A stretch of DNA of 64,000 bases from Oikopleura dioica. Its lineage: Eukaryota > Chordata > Appendicularia > Copelata > Oikopleuridae. The stretch lies in contig OU015566.1 of NCBI GenBank assembly GCA_907165135.1, positions 12,384,157-12,448,156 on the forward strand, read 5' to 3'. The notes under the pieces were generated by a model, which was given only the letters and a program-made list of their open reading frames with translations, searched no databases and was not told where the DNA came from. Positions 55,467 to 64,000 of this stretch are shown in pieces. The position numbers were made by a program, and so were the translations under genes. Position 1 is the first letter of the stretch, and every line of letters begins with the position of its first letter.

Positions 55467-56301
55467 TTAGATTTTTTTGTAAAACTTAATAATGTTCATT
55501 CTGCAGAACCAGAAGAAAAAATCGGCAATCTGCCTCTCAGGAAATTTTCTGCCAAGCGTCGGGAAGTTTTCAAGCTCCCAATCGTAGCCGAATTTCTTGT
55601 AAAATTTAACAGCAGGAACCTGGGGCGTTGAAGCATCAAAGACGATTACTTCTACGTTTTCTTTTCTTGCTCTCATTTCCAAGTCACCTAGAAATTCCAG
55701 AAAAATACGGATAAGTAGACAGAATACCAAGCAATTTATGAGCGACTCCCAATCTTCGAGCGCTGTGTTTGACGCTCATGGAAAACATCTCCCAAGATTT
55801 TCCTTCGATTTTCTTTCCCTTGGAATCTGTAAGCTCCATGTTTAATTTCAAAATCTACCTTGAAATGAGTGATGTGTGGTTTTTCAACATAAACGATCGT
55901 TCCTAAAATCTCTCCATTGTCCCCTTCTGCGACGAGAAATCGCTTTCCATGATGCGTCTCAATGTCGAGCATGTCTTTTCTGGATTTGACATAATCTTTG
56001 TTTGTCAAATGTACCATTAGCCGCAAGAAAGCAAGAAGAATTCCAGAAGGAAGAGTCGAGTAAAACAGCCCTTGCAAAAGACTCGTCGAAAAGCCAAGGT
56101 GATGGACAAAAACGGGCATCAAAAGAATAATAACGCGTATATGATGTTGATTCAAAATCCAGTCCATCTTGTCGCTTCGATTTAATAAGAAGCTTCAGAA
56201 CAAATAGTTACCCAGTGCTTGTTGAGATCAACGCTCATTCCGTGCTTCCAAATAGCAAAAGCAGCATCTTGATCTTTTCGTTCGAATTCTCTAACTTTCA
56301 T
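55467..56301 (-). CDS. NAT8-like membrane GNAT acetyltransferase, copy D
   Basis: The fourth paralogue, in tandem with copy C on the minus strand. It starts MKVREFERKDQDAAFAIWKH with SVDLNKHW ending exon 1 and a 45-bp GT-AG intron. Then come MDWILNQHHIRVIILLMPVF, the second hydrophobic segment (TLPSGILLAFLRLMVHLTN), GKRFLVAEGDNGEILGTIVY, SMSVKHSARRLGVAHKLLG, STPQVPAVKFYKKFGYDWE and a C-terminus ending IIKFYKKI. It is most like copy C in the DW-LNQHH-RV segment, so C and D arose by their own duplication. Substrate unknown. Confidence 0.85.
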
Positions 56302-56540
56302 TTTCAGAACTGCTCTGACCATGTTTCTGATTTCATAAGAAGATTTGCTCTTACTGCAAATATTTGTCTTGAATAGTTTTCTGTCGATCTTAGTTGTTGT
56401 GCAAGACTCTAGAACTTTTGTTGCTGTTCAATTTATTCATGCATGTGCTCAATGGCTGAAGAAGTACAGTCTTATGGGTTCATCACACAGTAACATGGAA
56501 TAAAGAACTTTTAGGCTACATCTACTTGAACTGAATTTGT

Positions 56541-57577
56541 CTATATCATGAGGCTGAAAATAAAGAAGATCGCAGATGCTACCATTTTTCTTTCATCGCT
56601 GGTAGAAATGTAGTCCATTCGAGCTTTGTTGCAGCTGGCGGTGGCACAGTGCTCAACTTTGACGCGTCTGGTAACACTCTTGTTCTCGACGACCATGGGA
56701 ACGACTGGGAGCTCTTTCGTTTCCTCTCGTATTTGAGTTACTCCTGCGAGCTGGGAGGACACTCTGCTGCATCCTCGTTTTGCGTAGTAGTATGTTCTTA
56801 ATTTGAAATCAAGGAAGAGAGCTTGTTCGCATTTTACCTCTCTCGATTGGTATTCGGATCGACAGCGGTGTAGGAGGAAGTCTCAGAATAACAGCTTGTC
56901 GCGTTGAAATCCTCGCAGTCCGACGCAGGTGGAGGGTTTTGGAAACAGGCGTTCTAAGAATCGAATAATTTCATTTTAAGGAGAAAATCTTACATTTGCC
57001 TCGCTGAATTGAGAATCGCACTGATGACAACGAAGAGGAGCCTGATTAAATCTATCGAATCCAAGAGGATTATTTACGCTGATAAGTGCTTGTCCAATAC
57101 TAAGGGTATCAGCCGCAGTACCAACTGCATATAGCGCTTGAATGTTGCCGAAGTTTCCAAAGCTTTCCTCTGTCAGTGTCATGGTGCATTGAACGCCATT
57201 TTTAGGAATGCACTCAGTTGCGCTGGGGAAGGATGTCACATTTCGGCCTACCATGGTTCTCTCGTGAACACAGCCCCGCTCAGCGTGAAGAACGTAGAAG
57301 TCATCACCAATGTTATCAGAACCACGGGTATTGAAAAAAAGAGCGTAGCATTTCGAACAGCTCTCCGTTCCGAAATTTGCGGCGTCGGTTGTATCCCAGC
57401 AGCCCTTGTTTGGTAGAAGATCCGCTAAAATGAAATAGAAGATTGGTTATTTCTTAACTTTATACCTGGATTAGTTATGGTTAGAGGCTTATTCCGCTCA
57501 ATCATCGTTTCGCTACAGACAGTACAGGATTGCTGGGCATAGCCAAAGGCCAGCAAAGTCGAGAGAAAAAACTTCAT
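56541..57577 (-). CDS. Two-domain Ly6/uPAR-like GPI-type surface protein
   Basis: The signal peptide MKFFLSTLLAFGYAQ leads into a first Cys-rich unit (SCTVCSETMIE, GCWDTTDAANFGTESCSKCY, GCVHERTMVGRNVTSFPSA, GVQCTMTLTEESFGN). A second unit follows (PLRCHQCDSQFSEANACFQN, SDCEDFNATSC, KRGCSRVSSQLAGV, VEHCATASCNKAR). The closing CxxxxCN pattern is the hallmark of three-finger Ly6/uPAR domains. The C-terminus is hydrophobic (MVASAIFFIFSLMI) after a short spacer, consistent with a GPI anchor, which PIG-U above helps to attach. Four exons with short GT-AG introns. Two N-glycosylation sequons are visible (NVT, NAT). Ligand unknown. Confidence 0.78.
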
Positions 57578-58132
57578 GGTGAAAACTCTTGCGTCAGCTG
57601 GAAAAATGACCGATATTTAAAACAAAATCCACTTGAGATGTCTACTTGAGCGAATGTATTAAAAGCGGCGTATAATTATTTATGATGCCTTTGATGCCCG
57701 GAAATAATTGATTCTCATTATTTTCTATGATTCCTGCAAAAATTGACGCATCAAAGGCGCTTCTGGTGGAATATATTTATTTTTGTTGAATTGGAGAACG
57801 GATTTTAGAACCGTTTAACTAAAAAAATATGGAAATTGAACATCGAATTTTGAACAGTGAACTCAAAAATAAAATATAAAGATAAATAAAAAAGAAAGTA
57901 TATAAGAAAACCTCTTTGAATATAGATAGAGGATAAATAAATAAAGATATGGAGTGGTTTTAGTTTGAATGCGTCTATAAATTGTTAATTTGAAGACGTT
58001 GAATGAAGTTAATGAAAATATTGAATTAACTTGGAAATGGAGGTATAATTCGGGAATGGAGTGGAGTTTAATAGACCGAAATAAAAAAGACGTAAATATT
58101 GCTGGATATAGTTGCTGATAACTTAGAAAGTG
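57578..58132. other. AT-rich intergenic, no gene seen
   Basis: This 555-bp interval holds the Ly6-like promoter and the 3' UTR of the RRM-like gene. It is strongly A-rich around 57820-58080 with repeated AATAAA-like strings (AATAAAATATAAAGATAAAT). I see no ORF or RNA gene. Confidence 0.45.
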
Positions 58133-59827
58133 GGGTTGGTAAGGGGATGGTAACAGTTGGAAGTGTTGGTGTTGGACGGGAATGACGAGAGGGAATCTGT
58201 CATCTGGCCACGCTCTGGAGAGCCGAAGGGGCCGATGATTGGGGTGTAGTGAGTCGTTGCAGTTGTGGCGCCAATGGGAATGTCGACCATTGGAATGGAG
58301 CTGCTGAAGAAGTCTCCAGTGTATGGTACTTCTGAAGGGAAAATAAGAGGAGGAACTGATTTGGTAAACTTACGAGGTGGAATTCCAAAGGCAGCATCAA
58401 CAGCAGCAAAAGTGTTGAGATTGGTGAGAGAGGGCTGGGAAGTCAGTGGAGGAGGAGCCGTAATAGACGTCTGGGATGATGAATGGTGAAGGCTGGTAGG
58501 TTGAATGGGCTCCAGTTGAATTGGGATTGGCTGAGGATAGGGCTTAATGAATCAAAATGAGATGGGAAGATAGACTTACTTGATGGGGGTGGGGAGATCC
58601 TTGGATCGGAACAATTTGAACCGGGCTGGCGACGATTTGAATCGGCTGGTTCATGAACTGCGATCCTTCAGCAAAAATGACAGTTTGTCGGCTGCGGTTA
58701 GCCTTCGCATTTGCCAACTTGACTACAAGTCGCTAAAATAAACGGTTTCTTTTTGCGAATAAGAATTTTTCTTACCAAGCATGGTTCAGATAGCGCATAT
58801 TTAATGCCAACATCCGCCCATTGTCGATTGTTCATCAAGTCGATGACAGTTTGGGCGTGGTCTTGGGTGGGCAGGCGGCAAAAACCAACCGGGTTCTTGC
58901 CATCCTTTCCAGCTTGGACGTGGCAGGTGACCTCGTTCGAGCTCCAATCAATGTCCATTTGATTTTGCTTGAGCTTGTCGGCGATGCACTCTTGGAGGTC
59001 TTCTTTGGTGCAGTTGAAGGGCAAAGGCTGGAAGTAGACGTTTGTCTTGTCTCGCAGCTTTTCCTGAAAAATGATTTATGATAAGAGAAAAGTATCAAAA
59101 AACATGATTTGCGGGCGCTTCGTTTTATGGTGTGTAATTTAGGCCAAATATCTGATCGGGCGTGAGACAGCTCACGCGTTTCATTTCTCAGAACGCTCGG
59201 TATCTCTAAATCTTAATCCCCTCTCGCTCAAAATTGCTACCTTTGCATATTGCGCCGTGTTGGGTCCGACGAGATCGTTGATCTCAGTGACGAATCGTTT
59301 GGCAACGTCGATGGAGAGCCCTGGCAGTTTGGATTCGAAATCAACGAAGAGAAACTCTTGCGAGACTTCGGGGACAGTTACTTTTGGCGTGATGGTGGAT
59401 CGCTTCTCCCGGTCGAGGGACATGCTGGCAGTGACGGAGGCGAAGATTTCGCGGAGATAGTTTTCGACCTGGTTCAAGGTCTGCAGGTGGTAGCGCTCGC
59501 GGAGTGGACGGATTTTGATGTAAATGTTCGTCTTGGACTCGACCTTACCCTCCATGCTTGCTCGAGCTTCGAAGGTGTTCGGAACGAGCGTGAAGGTCTG
59601 GCCGCCACTCTGGACGAGAATTGGACCGGTGATCTGCTGAGGGCCAGGGCCGCCAGGACCAGATCGAGGTGGAGGGGAGTGGCTGAGCGGCATCAGCTGG
59701 GTGCCGATGCTGGCATTGCTGCTACAAACAAGTTTTAGGGCCACAGAAGGCTTAGTAATGATACGTACCCAGTCCTGGATAAGGGAGGAAAGTTGGTAAT
59801 GTTGTTGTAATTGAGCTGATCTGCCAT
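58133..59827 (-). CDS. RRM-like RNA-binding protein, unassigned family
   Basis: The coding strand starts MADQLNYNNITNFPPLSRTG at 59827. A Pro/Gly segment (HSPPPRSGPGGPGPQQITGP) follows. A region then resembles an RRM fold (TNIYIKIRPLRERYHLQTLN, EFLFVDFESKLPG). A clearer RRM has RNP2-like TNVYFQPLPFNCTKEDLQ and RNP1-like NPVGFCRLPTQDHAQTVIDL, ending MNNRQWADVGIKYAL. The C-terminal third is Pro/Gln/Ser/Thr-rich (QPIPIQLEPIQPTSLHHSSS) without domains. About six exons. The RNP1 aromatic pattern is degenerate, so RNA binding is inferred. I could not place it with RBMS, RBPMS or La families. It shares its strand with the small ORF and kinase upstream. Confidence 0.62.
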
Positions 59828-59979
59828 AAAATCGGGTTCGTAAATGATTTGATAATCGTCAAACTAAGACTAGGGATGCCATTTGATCATTGAAATTTGA
59901 AATTATTGGGATTTGCAACGAAAAATCGAAGAAATTGCTAGAAAAAGGCGCGTTTTTGCGAGATTCCAATGCTCTAATG

Positions 59980-60231
59980 CTATCCTACGGTTAAAATATA
60001 CACTTTGAAGCTATCTAGTAACTCTTGTACTGTGAAAGAAAGTCCCATTTCCTGATAAACGTTGTCTCTGAAGCAGTAACACGGCGCAAAATGGTATGCT
60101 GGGGCTAGAATCGGTCCCTCCTGCACTTCATCAACAACAAGTTGTCTAGAGAGTTCCTCGGAATCGCTCTCCGACTCGCTCCATTCGCTGCCAGTCTCTC
60201 TCTCCTCCGGGCAAATAAAAGTGACTTTCAT
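59980..60231 (-). CDS. Small acidic hypothetical protein or exon
   Basis: An 83-codon ORF starts MKVTFICPEERETGSEWSES, continues ESDSEELSRQLVVDEV and ends ELLDSFKVYILTVG. Its acidic Ser-rich composition, its in-frame start and its position between two minus-strand genes (152 bp from the RRM-like gene, 334 bp from the kinase) favour a real gene. A GTGTAT after SFK could be a splice donor, so it may be only a first exon. No family recognised. Confidence 0.35.
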   Translation of the reverse strand: MKVTFICPEERETGSEWSESESDSEELSRQLVVDEVQEGPILAPAYHFAPCYCFRDNVYQEMGLSFTVQELLDSFKVYILTVG

Positions 60232-60565
60232 CGTGTAATTTTAGATTTTTGATGTTTCAGAAAAAAATAAATGTTTATAATGAAAAGTTGGGCTTCTTTT
60301 TGCGATGTGAGCGGCGTGGCCTGATCCGGTGAAAATCTGGAGTTTTCTTGAAATTTTTGCTAAAATCACTGGTCTGGGAGACCTTGTACACACGGCTACT
60401 AGAGATAATTCACTTGATTTGTATCTTGGTGTTTCCCAAGTCTCCTAGTCGTCGAATTTCAGCCTTCCTGCATGTCTATGAGACCCTAAGCTTACATAAC
60501 TACTAATTATATAATATAAACTTTTATTTACAGAATTTTACAGAGCTCTTTTACAGTTTGAAAAA

Positions 60566-61960
60566 CTAAGATAGAAGGTCAGAAAAGCTGACAGAGTCGC
60601 AGGGGGACAAGAAGGGATGATTCAATAATTGTTGGCACGACGCTCTGCACATCGGATTGAGCGCAAAGCAATTATTGAGAAAGTGGCGAAAAAGCGGGGA
60701 GAATCGCTCCGGGAGTTCCATCGGACCAGCAGGTGCCACGGTACCAGTGTATCCCGCAATGAGCTTGACGGCCTCGATCGCACTGAACTTGGACATGAGC
60801 GGCGGCTCTCCATCGAACAGCTCAAGCGCTAGAATGCCGACGGACCAGATGTCAGACTTGATTGATGATGCTCCAAACTTGATCACTAAAAATGGAAAAT
60901 GAACAAACTGGTTGGAAAAAATGGGGAATAAATTGCTTCACGCGTGGCTAGGTCACGTGAGCTTGATTTGAGGTGCTTGATTTACACTGATTGATAAACT
61001 GGTTTTACGAGTAAAAGAGTTTCTTTTTTGAAAATTGGAAGAAAACGCTCAAAAGAAATGTCTCGGTAAAGCTATCTTAGAGTTCAAAAGCAAACTCAAT
61101 CCCTCGAAAATTCATATTTAAATGTCAAGGTTGCTAAAATTACCTTCTGGAGCCATCCAATAAGGAGTTCCAATGACAGCGTTTCCTCCACACTTTCCCT
61201 CATCATCAGTAACGTCGCAGAAGCCCAGGTCACTCAGGAACACGTTCCCGTCCTTGGAGAGGAGGATATTATCGGACTTGATATCACGATGAGCAATGGA
61301 ATTGTGATGAAGCTCGGCTAGGCCTTGAAGCACCTGTCGGAGGATGAGAGCGGTCAGTTTTTCGCTGTGACGCGTTTTCTTGCAGAATCTGATCAGATTG
61401 CCGAGGTCGGCAAAAGGTGTGACGATCGCCACTTTGAGGTCGCTATCGACGGCATCTTCGTAAATGAAGGCTTGATTGAGGGGGAGCAAGTTGGAATGCT
61501 CGATGTGCTGCATCGCGCAAATTTCGTTCAGGAGGAGCTGCTTGTTTTTCAATTTGTTAAGGGGGATTTCCTTCACAGCTACTCTTTCGCCTTTCGCGTT
61601 TTCACAGAGATAGACAGTTCCGGAAGATCCTTGGCCGAGGGGATGAAGCTTTGAAAAATGATTCCAGGGCGAGTCCTCCACGCAAAGTTCGCACAGTTCC
61701 GAGACGAGGTCGGAAAGTGACTCTTCCATGATTTCATTGCTCAGGATCTCTGATTCGACGATTTCAATTGACGAGTCGAGGGTTGAACTGGACGAGTTGA
61801 AGTCAGGATTGAAGGGAATCTCTGTAAAATCGACCGAAGCATAACCAGAACCGGCAGAGTCCCAAGACATCGAAGTGTCAATTGAAGTGAAGTCTTCTGA
61901 AAGAATCTCTTTTGGCATCTGTTTTCGTGGAGTTGAAAAAATAGGAGAAGTGGTTTGCAT
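60566..61960 (-). CDS. PAK-like STE20 kinase with DLG motif and no CRIB domain
   Basis: Two exons (61960-61144, 60885-60566) total 1,137 nt and 378 residues. The N-terminal 100 residues are Ser/Glu-rich and contain no CRIB (Cdc42/Rac-binding) motif. The kinase domain has the Gly loop LGQGSSGTVYL, catalytic Lys in VAVKEIPL, HRDIKSDNILL, then FLSDLGFCDVT where DFG is DLG, and the PAK-type activation segment GTPYWMAPE. The C-lobe has SIKSDIWSVGILALELFDGE and ends after a truncated tail. The metal-binding Asp is kept, so the enzyme may be active. Upstream regulation must differ from group I/II PAKs because CRIB is missing. The intron is GT-AG, 258 bp. Confidence 0.87.
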
Positions 61961-64000
61961 TTTTAAGTTTTTTTTCTGCTGTAAGCTGTTTGTTTGTCTG
62001 AATCTCCTACTGGTCCAGTTCGGTTTTATGAAAAAAGGATCGCGCGCCGCGCTCCCCCGCGCTCAAGCGCCACCGGGTGATCGAGAAGCCCAGATTTTTA
62101 CTGTTATCTGATGATTTCGAAGCGAGCAGGAAACCTGAGCCTAAGAACGATGTAATCATCTGATCAATACAGGTCAACGTAATGCATGTAATCCGCAAAA
62201 TAAGCGAGCAGAAAATCCACAGGACAAATTCTAGCGAGAAATGACTGACCTGGTAATTTTTGGGCTGAAAAGATTGCTGGTAATTTTGAGCTGTGTAAAC
62301 AAAAATACTTCTTGCATTTCAACAGGCAATTAAAAATTCTCCATCGCTTTTTAGACCAACAACCTTACTAATAGTTGAAGTTTCTTTTAGACTTCAGAAA
62401 AACTAACAGCGTAAAACTAATCGCACCTGTTCCTTCCTGAATAGCTCACTGATTCAGATTTAGCCCGGCTCAGAAAACAAACGATCAGCATGGGCAGTCA
62501 GTGAGATTCAAGCTGAGAAAATAATGCAAACGATATTAGATGAATAAAGATCTTCAAACGAGTATTTTTGTTTTTCTTTCTTTGTTGCAGTGTTTCAGCG
62601 TCTCAGTAGGCGTCTACTGTCGATACAGAAGGTGGAGGAAGGATTAGGCTGACAGTGATCAGAGGAAATGGCTTGAAAGCCCGTCTGTCCCGTTTATTTA
62701 ACCGGAAGAAACCCCAGCGCTAGAATGCTACTCTTCCAATCTGCTTCAGCTCTTTCAATACCAGGGCGGCGGATCTAACCGCTTAGGCATTTCGGCAGCT
62801 CAAAATTTTGAAAAGCAAAGGGACAAAGTCAGCAAGCTGAATCGATGGGAAAATCACCAAGAAGTGTTTTGAAAATGAAATTTTCGCGGATTACTGTTTG
62901 TACCAAAAACAATTGCAAGGAATTAAAGTAGAGGCATTTTGGAGAAAACGAGGATTAGGGTAGATTGGACAGCATTTGAAGTTGCAAAGAGGGAGGTAGG
63001 ACCATTTCGAGGAAGGCAATCTTGGAACACTTTTTCAGCGGAAGAAATCTAGGTCCGATAAAAAGAAGTGCAAATAATGGAGTGGGCTGGAGTCCGAACC
63101 AGCATAATATTTGGTTCGTAATTGAGCTTCCTGCTGGGCTATGCGTGAGAATACACGCGTAAATCAGCAGCATAAGTTCTTTTACAAATTGGGTCGGTTC
63201 GAACTTTTTTTCGCGAAAGGTGCGAAGTTCTATTTTTAGCGCTGCAAAAAGTTCAAATTCGATGCTCATTTCAGTTCAAGATTTAGTTCGATTCTCGCTT
63301 CTTAATTTATTCTCAAGTCGCAAATTCCGGAAATGATTGAATTGAATCTAAAGTCGGTCGAAGATCAGATAGATGGATTTTTACCCAGAATCGGAAGGGC
63401 GGAAATGTGCAGGTGCTGCGCGGATCAGGAGCTTTGATTCGGGAATGACCTCTCATCCGATTTATGGCCTTGTGCAAGCAAGTTCCGACACACCTTGCAT
63501 TTATGAAAATGGCGACTTTATGGCTCCCAGATGTAGCTTTGAAATAGTGGTTTCTTCCTAGAGCAAAATTTCTAACAGAAACAAATCTTAATTATTGTCA
63601 ATATAATTCTTGTAGCTAGTGTTTCGATCGATCTTGCTTTTCTGAGTCTTTTAGTAGTAAATTTAGACTTCCAAGGCGCTAAATAGACATTTTTATTTGA
63701 AAAAGAGACGGCCTAAAGTATCTTTTTCTTTTGAAAATCCTCGAAAAAAATAATGAGCGTATTTGATTTTCGACTACTTTGTGTACTGGAAATGGATTAA
63801 CAATGTTTCCTCTGTAAAATCACGTGAGAAGATTTCGCCCGTTTCCGATTTGCGCCCGGCTGAGCTGATCAAAAGACGATTTCGTCGCGGATATTTTCGA
63901 GGAAACGAATTTATGCGGAAATCGTTGGGGGAGTTTATGACTTGGGCGAGAAATCGCTGAGAAAGTCATATTCCCGAAATTCACGTTGTAAATCAAAGCT
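61961..64000. other. Terminal 2-kb region without a supported gene
   Basis: A GC-rich patch (GCGCGCCGCGCTCCCCCGCG) at 62041 precedes the kinase start and may be its promoter. ORFs at 62955-63269 (minus) and 63373-63561 (plus) lack recognisable motifs. A tRNA-like B-box (GGTTCGGACTCC) on the minus strand near 63095 does not fold into a full tRNA. The stretch may hold a 5' exon of a gene beyond the window. Confidence 0.4.

Noticed and set aside
63070-63150. tRNA-like sequence with B-box GGTTCGGACTCC on the minus strand
   Set aside because: The A-box to B-box distance is too short and no complete cloverleaf with a paired acceptor stem could be drawn. At most it is a tRNA-derived fragment.
62955-63269. 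104-codon minus-strand ORF
   Set aside because: No recognisable motif, no splice context, and it overlaps the tRNA-like fragment.
63373-63561. 62-codon plus-strand ORF near the window end
   Set aside because: No domain, isolated, and expected by chance at this length.
1-64000. Spliced-leader RNA, rRNA, CRISPR array or viral sequence
   Set aside because: I looked for an SL-like donor with Sm site, rRNA cores, regularly spaced repeats and viral replication or capsid ORFs and saw none.

Overview
The window reads as a compact chordate genome, most probably a larvacean (appendicularian) tunicate such as Oikopleura or a close relative. The genes are chordate orthologues (DNAAF5, TRPC, MOXD1, a fibrillar collagen with an N-terminal laminin-G-like part, NAT8-like acetyltransferases). 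Many introns are only 38-50 bp, neighbouring genes are often 50-200 bp apart on one strand, and several introns begin with GA or GG instead of GT. GA-AG introns are a known peculiarity of Oikopleura. Species-level assignment is inference. About 25 protein genes and one tRNA are supported. For most, exons were assembled by hand from reading frame, splice sites and remembered family sequences; for the genes whose exon lengths I give, the sum is a multiple of three.

Layout. 0-8.1 kb, minus strand: a glutamine-rich exon, NAA30 (N-terminal acetyltransferase C), PIGU (GPI transamidase subunit) and an ankyrin-derived ZU5-ZU5-UPA protein. 8.9-17.2 kb, minus: UBR7, a ZNF830-like protein, a probable A-kinase anchoring protein and DNAAF5, closely packed and possibly one operon. 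17.4 kb, plus: the V-ATPase e subunit, divergent from DNAAF5. 18.2-26.9 kb, minus: a kringle-serine protease, an 847-bp inverted-repeat transposon, a CUB-EGF-C-type lectin-ZP matrix protein and a TRPC channel, then tRNA-Lys(CTT). 27.3-29.6 kb: a coiled-coil protein with a possible prenylation signal, and cofilin. 30.9-42.3 kb, plus: a GT31 glycosyltransferase, MOXD1 and a fibrillar collagen. 42.5-56.3 kb: two plus-strand and two minus-strand NAT8-like genes flank a GATA-finger gene, a 4.7-kb gene-free stretch full of GATA sites, and a VWA-EGF-CUB secreted protein. 56.5-62 kb, minus: a two-domain Ly6/uPAR-like protein, an RRM-like protein, a small ORF and a PAK-like kinase. 62-64 kb: nothing convincing.

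Most unusual signal. Several introns in unrelated genes (NAA30, PIGU, the ankyrin-like gene, UBR7, MOXD1, and probably the coiled-coil gene) have non-canonical ends and imperfect inverted repeats at their two termini, as if each were a small transposon-like insertion that is spliced out. The clearest is a 475-bp intron in NAA30 with a perfect 12-bp inverted repeat near its ends and no GT or AG at either boundary. A GA-AG subset shares an exonic AG followed by intronic GAA. Second in interest is the cluster of twelve TGATAAG heptamers directly upstream of the GATA-finger gene, which suggests autoregulation.
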